64,000 bases of DNA from Bdellovibrionales bacterium RIFCSPHIGHO2_01_FULL_40_29. GTDB taxonomy: Bacteria; Bdellovibrionota; Bdellovibrionia; Bdellovibrionales; Bdellovibrionaceae. The position numbers and the translations under genes were made by a program. The stretch is taken from contig MEPU01000012.1 of assembly GCA_001771815.1 (NCBI GenBank), forward strand, positions 103,279-167,278, in the 5' to 3' direction. The notes beneath the pieces were generated by a model. The model worked only from the letters and a program-made list of their open reading frames with translations, was not told where the DNA came from and did no database searches. Of this stretch, positions 9,373 to 17,261 are shown in pieces (within the stretch, counting starts at the first letter, position 1; each line of letters begins with the position of its first letter).

Positions 9373-10149
9373 TTAATCCCTCCAACGTGCAGATTCAACA
9401 ACTCGTTCTGCCAAGAAACAAAATAGAAAAATTAAACTTCCAAAAAATATAAGACCATTCGTGCGCAATGTTCCCTCGATCAAGCCCGACAGATGAGTAT
9501 TAAGCGAAATATGCTCAAAAACCTTTTTTAAAATTCCGCCATCAAATGATTCACTTAAGGCTCCAACAAACCAGATTGATAAATTCAAAATGACACTGAC
9601 CACAAAAGCAATCAGTCCATTATCCGTTAAACTGGATGCAAATAAATTCATGGCTGCATAGACCGCTGACACCAAAAATATTCCAAAGGCTGCAATCACT
9701 GTGGGTGACCACGGAAAAGCAGCGATACCACGAGTTGCCAGAGGATAAATCATAGCCACCCCAATCAAAGCTAATAACGTCGTCAATAACGCTAGAAATT
9801 TTCCTAAAACGATGTCGGTTGATGTGATTGGCGATGTGAGCAACAGGTCATATGTACGCAGTTTTTTCTCTTCAGCCAAAAGACGCATCGACAAGGCTGG
9901 AACCAAAAAAATCAACATCAGATTGATCATCGACAAGTGAGGCAAGAAAACCGCGTAATGAATATTCTGCTGTTGCCCAGAAGCTCCCATTTGCAACATG
10001 GGGTTCGCAGCTAAAAAAGAAAACTTTTCCAATGTCATCGAAAACATAACACTCATCAACGCCGTCATTAAAAAAGAAATAAAATAAAATAATGGACTTT
10101 GAAAGAAACCGGACAATTCTTTTTTATATATAACCACTGAACCTTTCAT
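9373..10149 (-). CDS. ABC-2 type permease, GldF-like
   Basis: 258 residues with about six hydrophobic segments and the layout of ABC-2 permeases. A cytoplasmic N-terminus ('YKKELSGFFQSP') leads into a first helix, a Gln/Met-rich loop, and then 'SMRLLAEEKKLRTYDLLLTSPI', the conserved coupling region of this family (only part quoted for recognition). It is the membrane partner of the ATPase encoded two bases upstream and the GldG-like protein two bases downstream. Substrate unknown; relatives are annotated as gliding-motility permease GldF or copper/polysaccharide-type ABC-2 permeases. Confidence 0.87.
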   Translation of the reverse strand: MKGSVVIYKKELSGFFQSPLFYFISFLMTALMSVMFSMTLEKFSFLAANPMLQMGASGQQQNIHYAVFLPHLSMINLMLIFLVPALSMRLLAEEKKLRTYDLLLTSPITSTDIVLGKFLALLTTLLALIGVAMIYPLATRGIAAFPWSPTVIAAFGIFLVSAVYAAMNLFASSLTDNGLIAFVVSVILNLSIWFVGALSESFDGGILKKVFEHISLNTHLSGLIEGTLRTNGLIFFGSLIFLFCFLAERVVESARWRD

Positions 10150-10151
10150 AC

Positions 10152-11075
10152 TTATGACCCTTGCCCATATGTTAATTTTAAAAAAACATCTTCTAAGTTC
10201 GCACGTGTTGGCAGTAGCTCTAATAACCCAGCTCCGGAACGAATCACTTCGCTAGCGATTTTTTCAATCAATTCGTCCTGTTCTTTTAGTTGAACTTTAA
10301 AATGCATGTCGGAAATTTTTTCAACAGACACAACCCCGTCAAAACTTTTTAAAGATTCTGCGAGTGAACTGGCATTTCTGGTCTTAACACTGACTACCAA
10401 AGACCCCTTGTTCATTTTTTCAAGTCCTTCAATAGAATCTTGAGCGACGATTTGACCTTGATGAATAATAATCACCTTGTTACACACCGCTTGAACCTCG
10501 GGTAAAATATGAGTTGATAAAATGATAGTGTGTTCTCCGCGAAGTTCTTTGATCAAATCACGAATTTCAGCGACTTGTTTGGGATCCAGTCCCACGGTGG
10601 GCTCATCCATAATCAAAATTTCAGGATCTGAGACAAGCGCTTGAGCAATCCCCACACGTTGCTTGAATCCTTTGGATAAATTTTGAATCAATCGATTTCG
10701 AACGGACGTCAGTTGAGTTTTCTCAAGAGCACGGTCAACGTAAGCCGCCACCTTATTTTTATCGACTTGCTTCAATTCAGCAACAAATCGCAAATAATCT
10801 TGGACTTTCATGTCGGTATAAAGGGGGGGAGTTTCAGGCAAATAACCAATGCGTCGCTTAACCTCGATGGGGTTTTCAAAGACATCATAGCCACTGACGC
10901 GAGCTTCACCTGAACTTGGCGCCATAAATCCTGTTATGATTTTCATTGTTGTTGATTTTCCAGCCCCATTGGGACCTAGAAATCCAACAACATCACCCTT
11001 TTCAATTTTAAAATTTAGATTTGTTATGGCTTTCCGTTCGCCATAATTTTTACACAACTGATGAACTTCAATCAT
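10152..11075 (-). CDS. ABC transporter ATP-binding protein, GldA-like
   Basis: The start at 11075 (MIEVHQLCKNYGER) is preferred because GGAG lies nine bases upstream; the upstream ATG at 11090 falls within that ribosome binding site. The 307-residue ATPase has Walker A 'GPNGAGKSTT', signature 'LSKGFKQR', Walker B 'ILIMDEPTVGLDP' and the H-loop 'STHI'. A C-terminal extension of about 90 residues is typical of ABC-2 exporters of the GldA/CcmA type. It is the first gene of the operon running down to 3480. The 81-base gap to the NFACT gene upstream is the likely promoter region. Confidence 0.93.
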   Translation of the reverse strand: MIEVHQLCKNYGERKAITNLNFKIEKGDVVGFLGPNGAGKSTTMKIITGFMAPSSGEARVSGYDVFENPIEVKRRIGYLPETPPLYTDMKVQDYLRFVAELKQVDKNKVAAYVDRALEKTQLTSVRNRLIQNLSKGFKQRVGIAQALVSDPEILIMDEPTVGLDPKQVAEIRDLIKELRGEHTIILSTHILPEVQAVCNKVIIIHQGQIVAQDSIEGLEKMNKGSLVVSVKTRNASSLAESLKSFDGVVSVEKISDMHFKVQLKEQDELIEKIASEVIRSGAGLLELLPTRANLEDVFLKLTYGQGS

Positions 11076-11156
11076 ACGATAACACTCCATATTCTCGTTT
11101 TGATTTCGTTAATGATTTGTAACTGTTTGATCGAACAGGATTATTCTATTTAATAT

Positions 11157-12485
11157 TTACAGCGCAATCAAGATCTCGCGACCTTCATGATATGTGACGC
11201 GCCCCAACTTATCGCCTTTGATGGGACGAACATGTCGGCACTCGACATACACGACAGCATACCTCGTCCCCTGAATTCGATCTTTGAAGTTTTCTCGCAC
11301 CAGCCATTCCGCTACTTTTTTAAGATCTGAAGGGGTAATATTTTGGTCTTTTTGACGGTGAATAATAGCATGAGCACTGGGATAGTCCTTAAGATGCATC
11401 CACATGTCCCAAGCTTTGGACCGTCGAAGCAAATCCAAATTATCTTTTGCCGATTTCCCCATGTAACACGTTAAACCTGATCCATCCAAAACCAGTTTTC
11501 GAAAACGTCCCTCAACAACTCGGTTGGATTTTTGAGTTTGTGATTGCTTTCGGTTTCTCTCTACCAACTGAGATTCAAATAATTCGGGCGACAAATCAGA
11601 AAGTCGGTCTATTTCAGATTGCACCAAAGCCAATCGCTTTTGAGCGCCCAAGATCTTTACTTTTGCAGCTTTTGATTTTGCGAAGCAATTTTGAATATTT
11701 TGAGACACGCTGATTTTAAAATCTAAATACTGATGCCATTCTGGTCTGAGGTCTTTGGTACCAAATGATTTTAAATGGTCACCAATTTCAGACCATGGAA
11801 TATCAATGTAGTCTTGAATCTGCTTTTCAATAGCCGAGATGGCTTTTGTCTTTTTGGATAAATCTTTCTGACGCTGAGCCTTCCACTTATCAAATGGACT
11901 CTGACCTACAGTCATTGTCTTTTCGATCTGCTTTTTACCTGCCCCCCGACGCTCAAACCACGATTTTAAAATAAATGGGATCGAACGAACATCTTCAATC
12001 TCGTTAGGCCCATCGGATACGGGCACAGCCATTTCAGTTAATGGCTTAACTGGATACCACGAGATCGACTTTTTATCTTTAGTAACAATCAAATTCGCCT
12101 GCTTAGGAATCATGCGGAATTCAAGTCTGGTTGGTGTGAAACCCTCGCCCGCTTTGCCTAACTCTATTTGCAGGACTCGGCCATAGTTGGGAAGTAACCG
12201 AATCTGACTGAGTGCTAAATTTTTACCATGTGAATTTAAAAATAATCCCAAAGGTTTTATCTTTTTTAAATGAGGCCAGGGATTTGAAAAATACAGTCCC
12301 ATGAATGGAAACTGAATGTCTAAATCGAATACCACGTAGGCCGTCTTGGGCTCATGATTAAAACGATAAAACACCAACACCAAGCCTTCGTTGGTGGATT
12401 GAATTTCTTGCAGTTGTGATCCCAAAAGCTCATCCGAGAAGTACTCGACCAAGGTCTGAAGCTCATTAAAACTAGGCGTTTTCAC
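11157..12485 (-). CDS. NFACT-family protein (RqcH/FbpA-like), short
   Basis: The C-terminal third contains an NFACT-R (DUF814) domain: 'LTCYMGKSAKDNLDLL' followed by 'DMWMHLKDYPSAHAII', matching the usual 'vGrn...Nd.l......DiWfHa...pGsHvil' pattern. The N-terminal half resembles NFACT-N, and a coiled-coil-like segment lies in between (about residues 205-330). In Firmicutes, RqcH binds stalled large ribosomal subunits and recruits tRNA-Ala for C-terminal tailing. At 442 residues the protein is about 100 shorter than RqcH. The position where RqcH carries its conserved Asp-Arg pair seems to read Gly-Arg ('YGRVLQI'). Translation starts at GTG (12485). The gap to the divergent small gene is only 37 bases. 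Confidence 0.8.
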   Translation of the reverse strand: MKTPSFNELQTLVEYFSDELLGSQLQEIQSTNEGLVLVFYRFNHEPKTAYVVFDLDIQFPFMGLYFSNPWPHLKKIKPLGLFLNSHGKNLALSQIRLLPNYGRVLQIELGKAGEGFTPTRLEFRMIPKQANLIVTKDKKSISWYPVKPLTEMAVPVSDGPNEIEDVRSIPFILKSWFERRGAGKKQIEKTMTVGQSPFDKWKAQRQKDLSKKTKAISAIEKQIQDYIDIPWSEIGDHLKSFGTKDLRPEWHQYLDFKISVSQNIQNCFAKSKAAKVKILGAQKRLALVQSEIDRLSDLSPELFESQLVERNRKQSQTQKSNRVVEGRFRKLVLDGSGLTCYMGKSAKDNLDLLRRSKAWDMWMHLKDYPSAHAIIHRQKDQNITPSDLKKVAEWLVRENFKDRIQGTRYAVVYVECRHVRPIKGDKLGRVTYHEGREILIAL

Positions 12486-12522
12486 AGTTTAGAGCGTAGC
12501 GGAAGTATCCGAGAAAATCGAT

Positions 12523-12789
12523 ATGAAATCACAAATTGCTAAAATTATGGAAGAAGAACTTTTTGCAGAAGACTCACGTACCGAAACAAGTTCTGAATTT
12601 ATCGACCGGATCTGTCATTTGTACCTTGATGAAGTTGAGAAAGGCAATGGCTTCGCGATTCCTCAGTTCGCAGAATCTGTGATTGAAGAAATTCAAGATG
12701 AAGTGATCAGTGTCTTTCGAACAAAAATTTATGGCTATTACAATTTAGCACATTACCGGCAAATGCTTCTGTCTCGTCGCAGCAGTTAA
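12523..12789 (+). CDS. Small protein of unknown function
   Basis: An 88-residue acidic, helical protein without signal peptide or membrane segment, so probably cytoplasmic. A GAG is nine bases before the ATG. The first half is Glu-rich; the C-terminus is Tyr-rich then basic ('YGYYNLAHYRQMLLSRRSS'). It lies on the plus strand, 37 bases from the divergent NFACT gene, and its stop overlaps the end of the convergent methyltransferase gene by four bases. No family recognised. The fit between the neighbours' ends and the absence of any competing reading frame argue that it is real. Confidence 0.65.
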   Translation: MKSQIAKIMEEELFAEDSRTETSSEFIDRICHLYLDEVEKGNGFAIPQFAESVIEEIQDEVISVFRTKIYGYYNLAHYRQMLLSRRSS

Positions 12790-13595
12790 GTTTTTTCAAT
12801 AACTGAAAAATACATGGGACCGAAACCGCATCGATCTGGCAACACCTGATAACCATGCTCGGTTTTTTCTAAAAAATCCAATTCATTTAAAAACGCAGGC
12901 CTCAAAATTTGAGGCTTTCTTTTCTTTAATAACTTAGCAACAACAGAATCATTCTCTAACGGAGAAATTGAACACGTTGAATAAACAATGCGTCCACCCA
13001 CTTTGACGGCTAACCAAGCTGACGACAATAGTGAATACTGCCTAACAGATAAATTTTTAGTCCGCTTCTCGCTCCATAATTTCATTTCACTTGGATTTTC
13101 CATAAGATGGCGTTCTCCACTGCACGGAACATCCGCCAGCACCCGATCAAAAACCTCAGGCTGCCTCAGCCCATACTGATTCCCATCCAAACCTTTGACG
13201 TGAATAAATAATCGTTTTTCACGATTAATGTGTTCATTCAACACCCGCATCAAACGAGCACGACGGCCTTCGGACATTTCATTAGCAATCAATTCACCAG
13301 AGGGGAGCTGCCATTGATTTGAAAAATTAAAACTCATCTCTTCTGCCAAAACCAATGTTTTTCCACCCGGAGCAGAACACATATCTAAAACAACATCCGT
13401 CGGCATCACCTCTAAAGCCCTGGCCACAACCTGACTGGCTGGGTCCATCACATAGTTTTGAGATAATCCCGAATCCAATTCAGCAAATTTATTCGGCCGT
13501 GAAATTTGTTTATTTTTTTCAACCAAGGCCCTTCGAATTGCTGGCCAACGATCCGTATATATTTTTTCAAAATAGGAATCAAAAGCGCTATTCAT
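12786..13595 (-). CDS. RsmB/NSUN-family RNA (cytosine-5) methyltransferase
   Basis: The start is set at 13595 (MNSAFDSYF), overlapping the kinase stop by eight bases; an in-frame ATG at 13622 would lie deeper in the kinase gene. The 269-residue protein has SAM motif I 'DMCSAPGGKT' (71-80), motif IV 'ADVPCSG' with Cys158 and motif VI 'YSTCSI' with the catalytic Cys208. These are the two-cysteine hallmark of RNA m5C methyltransferases. It has no NusB or PUA domain and is much shorter than E. coli RsmB (about 430), closer in size to the core of NSUN4-like enzymes. Target probably rRNA; which base cannot be told. Confidence 0.88.
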   Translation of the reverse strand: MNSAFDSYFEKIYTDRWPAIRRALVEKNKQISRPNKFAELDSGLSQNYVMDPASQVVARALEVMPTDVVLDMCSAPGGKTLVLAEEMSFNFSNQWQLPSGELIANEMSEGRRARLMRVLNEHINREKRLFIHVKGLDGNQYGLRQPEVFDRVLADVPCSGERHLMENPSEMKLWSEKRTKNLSVRQYSLLSSAWLAVKVGGRIVYSTCSISPLENDSVVAKLLKKRKPQILRPAFLNELDFLEKTEHGYQVLPDRCGFGPMYFSVIEKT

Positions 13596-14850
13596 TTGGA
13601 AACTCGCAGATAAACTCGGCACCTTGTTGCACTTCGGGATTCAGCCAAATGCGCCCATGATGATTCAGAACATGGTGCTTCACCAAAGCCAATCCCAAAC
13701 CTGACCCCCCTTGGTCGCGACCACGGCCTTTATCGATGCGGTAGAATCTTTCAAAAACTCGGTCTTGCTGATCCTTTGAAATACCAGGTCCGAAATCCTT
13801 CACCCTGAGCCATGTCATTTTTTCTTTTTTCTGCCAGTGAATTTCGATCTGAGACGAATCTCCACTGCCCTCGCCAGTGTATCGAATAGCATTCACTAAT
13901 AAATTTCGTAGAATCTGTCGAATAGCATCACTATTAGCAAACAGAGTCTCGGCCTGATTATGCACGACGACGCTTTTCCCCTTCATGCGAAGTAGACCTT
14001 CGATCTCGCGCAAGACTTCATCCGTCACTGGTGCTGTTGCTAACTTTTCCCTTTGCAAATAAGACCCCTGATCCAATTTGGAAAGACTTAATAAATCATC
14101 CATCAGCTCGGACATGCTTTCACTGCTTTCAACAATCGGCTTAACCAATTCGAGATACTCTGGCTGATTTGCAATTTTTTTCAAAAGCAATTGCGAATAT
14201 CCCTTGATCACAGTCAATGGGGTTCGCAGCTCATGAGATGCATTGGCGACAAAATCAATTTTTATTTTTTCTGTTTTTTTAATTTCAGAAAGATCATAGA
14301 AAACACCTAGACACCAGGTTTCGTTCTCTAACCGTGATGGTAGTGGAGTTACAAACAATTGCAGGTAATCAATTTCATTTTTTTGCATCTCTGCCATTTC
14401 AAAAGTTTTCTTGAATGTTGCAATAATAGCAGGATCCCGAACGACATCTTGTAAAAAATAAGAACTTTGATTCTTCGTTGGCGCCCAATTGAATGTATTT
14501 AAAAAAGATGAATTGAATGAGATAATTTTTAAATTCTGATCAACAGTAACAATGGCCTCTTTAAGTCCTGAAAAAACTGTTTCATAGCCTTTTCGCTCTT
14601 CTTGAGATTGACGACGCAGCCGTAAATATTTTTTACGAAGACTGAGTGCCGCTCGTTCCAAATCAGCAAAATCCACATCTGTTTGATCAAAAACGTTATT
14701 GATCGAGGCAAATTCATTCTCTTCGGCCTTCATTAAAAGAATCATCTGCTTGGTTTGTCGAATAATCATCGTGCGAAAACGCAAATAGCTCAGCAAATAG
14801 CTCACAATTCCGATCAGCAACAATGAGAGAATCCAGATCATCTGTTGCAT
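13588..14850 (-). CDS. phoR: Sensor histidine kinase, PhoR-like
   Basis: 420 residues: one N-terminal membrane helix (about 5-22), a linker, and a PAS-like domain (about 90-190). A dimerisation/phosphoacceptor domain follows with His206 in 'ASHELRTPL', then an ATPase domain with N box 'QILRNLLVNAIRY', G1 'DFGPGIS', F box 'FERFYR' and G2 'GGSGLGLALVKHH'. The arrangement matches PhoR. It follows a PhoB-like regulator by six bases and is linked to phoU, ppx and ppk, so phosphate sensing is the best reading. There is no large periplasmic domain, as in PhoR, which senses through the Pst/PhoU complex. The symbol is given by context as well as similarity. Confidence 0.82.
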   Translation of the reverse strand: MQQMIWILSLLLIGIVSYLLSYLRFRTMIIRQTKQMILLMKAEENEFASINNVFDQTDVDFADLERAALSLRKKYLRLRRQSQEERKGYETVFSGLKEAIVTVDQNLKIISFNSSFLNTFNWAPTKNQSSYFLQDVVRDPAIIATFKKTFEMAEMQKNEIDYLQLFVTPLPSRLENETWCLGVFYDLSEIKKTEKIKIDFVANASHELRTPLTVIKGYSQLLLKKIANQPEYLELVKPIVESSESMSELMDDLLSLSKLDQGSYLQREKLATAPVTDEVLREIEGLLRMKGKSVVVHNQAETLFANSDAIRQILRNLLVNAIRYTGEGSGDSSQIEIHWQKKEKMTWLRVKDFGPGISKDQQDRVFERFYRIDKGRGRDQGGSGLGLALVKHHVLNHHGRIWLNPEVQQGAEFICEFPNE

Positions 14851-14856
14851 CGAAGT

Positions 14857-15627
14857 CTAAAGCTCCCCTGCCGATGATGATGGATCTGACGCAGATACCA
14901 GAACCCGGTATCCAACTCCGCGAATTGTTTCGATATGATCCGCCCAAGATCCTAGTTTTTTACGAAGCGCAAAAACATGGGTGTCAATTGTTCGCCCCGT
15001 CACATTGACATCGTCACCCTGAATCAAACTGATGAGCTGCTCGCGACTCATCACACGCCCCTGAGCCTTAAATAAGGCCTCCAGCAATTTAAACTCAGAC
15101 GGAGTTAAGTGAACTTCCTGTCCTTTGTGTTCTACTGTGTGCTGGGTGAAATGCATCGAAAGATCGTTGAATTCAATCCGGTCTGGTGAATTTTTCTCGA
15201 CCATCGCGTTATCCGTACTGCTTGATGCTGCTTTTAGAATATTTTTTTCAAACTCCAGACGTCGAATTAAATTTCTAACTCGAGCCAAAAGAACTTTCTC
15301 ATCAAAAGGTTTTGTTAAATAGTCATCAGCACCAGCTTCGATAGCTTTCACAATAGAATCTGAATCGGCCTTTGCTGTCAGCATCAGAATTTTGATATTG
15401 CACTTAAGAGCACGAATTTTTTCAAGCAATTCAATCCCCTGCATCGAGGGAAGCATCCAATCCAAAAGCCCTAACTGGTATTTTTTTTCTTGAACTAAAA
15501 ATAATGCTGGCTCTGCATTTTGAAACACATCCACAGCAAATCCTAAATCTGTCAGATGAATTCTTAACAGATTGGCAATGGCTACGTCATCTTCAACAAT
15601 AAAGGCCTGGTAGCTGACTTTTTCCAT
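14857..15627 (-). CDS. phoB: OmpR/PhoB-family response regulator
   Basis: 256 residues with a receiver domain (acidic pocket 'VEDD' at 11-14, phosphoacceptor Asp56 in 'LLDWMLP', Thr in 'MLTAKAD', Lys in 'LTKPFD'). An unusually long Ser/Asp-rich linker leads to a C-terminal winged-helix domain ('LTPSEFKLLEALF', 'VTGRTIDTHVFALRKKLG', 'IETIRGVGYR'). The recognition-helix part is of PhoB type. It would bind phosphate-box-like promoters when phosphorylated by the adjacent kinase. It lies between phoU (17 bases upstream) and the kinase gene. Symbol assigned by context. Confidence 0.85.
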   Translation of the reverse strand: MEKVSYQAFIVEDDVAIANLLRIHLTDLGFAVDVFQNAEPALFLVQEKKYQLGLLDWMLPSMQGIELLEKIRALKCNIKILMLTAKADSDSIVKAIEAGADDYLTKPFDEKVLLARVRNLIRRLEFEKNILKAASSSTDNAMVEKNSPDRIEFNDLSMHFTQHTVEHKGQEVHLTPSEFKLLEALFKAQGRVMSREQLISLIQGDDVNVTGRTIDTHVFALRKKLGSWADHIETIRGVGYRVLVSASDPSSSAGEL

Positions 15628-15644
15628 CGACGAGCTCTTTCTCT

Positions 15645-16298
15645 CTACGCCTGATGGCGAATATCTTTTCCAGTAAGTGCAAAAATAACGTCTTCAGCAA
15701 TATTCGTTGAATGATCACCTAATCGTTCTAAATTTCGAGCGATTAAAATCAGATCCAATAAATTCTCAACCTGCTCTGGCTGAATTTTCATTCGACTGAT
15801 GGCATCAGAAACAACCTTATTTTTGAGTCGATCAATTTCATCATCCATAACCAAAACATCCTTGGCCATGGTAGAACTCATTTTCACAAAACTATCTAAA
15901 GCGGCCTTCACCATTGTTTTAACTGTTGAAGCCATCACTTCGATATCTTGAAAAGAAATATTATTCGAGCGATTCAAAACGTCTTTACCAATATAGGCAA
16001 TATTCACACACTGATCACCCATGCGCTCGAGATCCGTATTGATTTTAATGATTGATAAAATAAATCTTAAGTCACGGGCGACAGGTCCTTGTTTTGCCAA
16101 AACTTCAAGACAGGCATTATCAATTTTGATTTGTAGATCGTTGATGGATTGTTCGATTGTGTGAACAGAGGCAAACTGCTGCAAATCTCTTCGAGAAACT
16201 CCATTCAAAACAGTCTGAAGAGCCTTCTCGACTTGGCCTCCCATTTCAACAGTTAAGTTTTTCAAATCCTCGAGCTGGGAATCAATTGTTCTTTCCAT
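15645..16298 (-). CDS. phoU: Phosphate signalling protein PhoU
   Basis: 217 residues, fully helical, with two tandem PhoU repeats. Each repeat has the signature pattern 'ARDLRFILSIIKINTDLERMGD' or 'ILIARNLERLGDHSTNIAED' (metal-binding E/D-x3-D type, partly quoted). PhoU links the Pst phosphate transporter to the PhoR kinase and keeps it off when phosphate is plentiful. Length is typical (about 220-240). It heads the phoU-phoB-phoR transcript, and its start is 69 bases from the divergent ppx gene, so that gap probably holds both promoters. No pst genes are in the window. Confidence 0.92.
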   Translation of the reverse strand: MERTIDSQLEDLKNLTVEMGGQVEKALQTVLNGVSRRDLQQFASVHTIEQSINDLQIKIDNACLEVLAKQGPVARDLRFILSIIKINTDLERMGDQCVNIAYIGKDVLNRSNNISFQDIEVMASTVKTMVKAALDSFVKMSSTMAKDVLVMDDEIDRLKNKVVSDAISRMKIQPEQVENLLDLILIARNLERLGDHSTNIAEDVIFALTGKDIRHQA

Positions 16299-16367
16299 TT
16301 GTCCTACTTTCTGGGCTAGCTTAGCTTCTTTCTTGACCCCTGTCTTCTTTCAACGCGAAAATCGACT

Positions 16368-17261
16368 ATGCGCATATCTTCGATCGACATAGGTTCAAAT
16401 GCAATCCGTCAGGTGATTATCGAGATCGACATGAACGGGACGTGGACGGTCCTTAAAAAGCACCGTGAACCGATTCGCCTTGGCCATGATGTTTTTCTAT
16501 ACAGAAAAATAACCCCTCCAACTGAGCAACGCCTGGTTTTGGCCTTTAAGCGAATGGCTCGCCTTATGAAAAAGTTTAAAGTTGATAAAAGTATCGCGTT
16601 AGCGACCAGTGCCTTTCGTGACGCTCAAAACAAGCGCCCCCTACTAACAAAAATTAAACAAACCAGCGGAATTAAAATTGAAGTGATTTCTGGGACTGAA
16701 GAAGCTCGTTTGATTCGTCAAGCTGTTAAACACAACACCTGTTTAAACGATAAGCATTGTTTACTGATCGATATCGGTGGCGGAAGTGTTGAGTTAACTC
16801 ATGTTCACAGCAATAGAATCTATTTCTCGCGCAGCTTCAGATGGGGAATGGTTCGTACATTGGCCGAGGCCGCTGTGCAAAACAAAACACCCCAGGTCAT
16901 CTGTAAAGAAAATCTCAAAAAAGCCAGTCGCTTTTTACCCAAACGTCAGTTTGAACTTGCCGTTGGCACGGGTGGGAATTTGGATGCCATTGGAAAACTA
17001 AAACTCACCCTTCTTAAAAAAGGGCCCAACACCCTAGTTTCGGCAAGCGAGCTTAAAATTATTTACAAGAGATTTATGAAAATGTCGCCGCAAGACCGAC
17101 TAACAAAGTTGGATTTAAAGCCAGACCGCTTAGACGTGATTGAACCCGCCCTATTTTTAACTCTTCAATTGCTAAAAAAATATAAAATTAAACGTATTAA
17201 AATACCCTGCGTTGGTCTTAAAGAAGGTGCCATTTATTCGCTTCTTAATTCTCACTCTTGA
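16368..17261 (+). CDS. ppx: Ppx/GppA-family phosphatase (exopolyphosphatase)
   Basis: 297 residues of ASKHA fold: phosphate-1 motif 'SIDIGSNAIRQ' at the start, phosphate-2 motif 'LLIDIGGGSVELT' near residue 133, and 'AVGTGGNLDAIGKL' near 204. It is the short, catalytic-core-only form; the roughly 510-residue E. coli Ppx has a C-terminal extension that is absent here. These enzymes remove phosphate from polyphosphate ends or hydrolyse pppGpp. Its 3' end overlaps the convergent ppk gene by 17 bases, so polyphosphate degradation and synthesis genes meet tail to tail and antisense pairing is possible. Confidence 0.88.
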   Translation: MRISSIDIGSNAIRQVIIEIDMNGTWTVLKKHREPIRLGHDVFLYRKITPPTEQRLVLAFKRMARLMKKFKVDKSIALATSAFRDAQNKRPLLTKIKQTSGIKIEVISGTEEARLIRQAVKHNTCLNDKHCLLIDIGGGSVELTHVHSNRIYFSRSFRWGMVRTLAEAAVQNKTPQVICKENLKKASRFLPKRQFELAVGTGGNLDAIGKLKLTLLKKGPNTLVSASELKIIYKRFMKMSPQDRLTKLDLKPDRLDVIEPALFLTLQLLKKYKIKRIKIPCVGLKEGAIYSLLNSHS

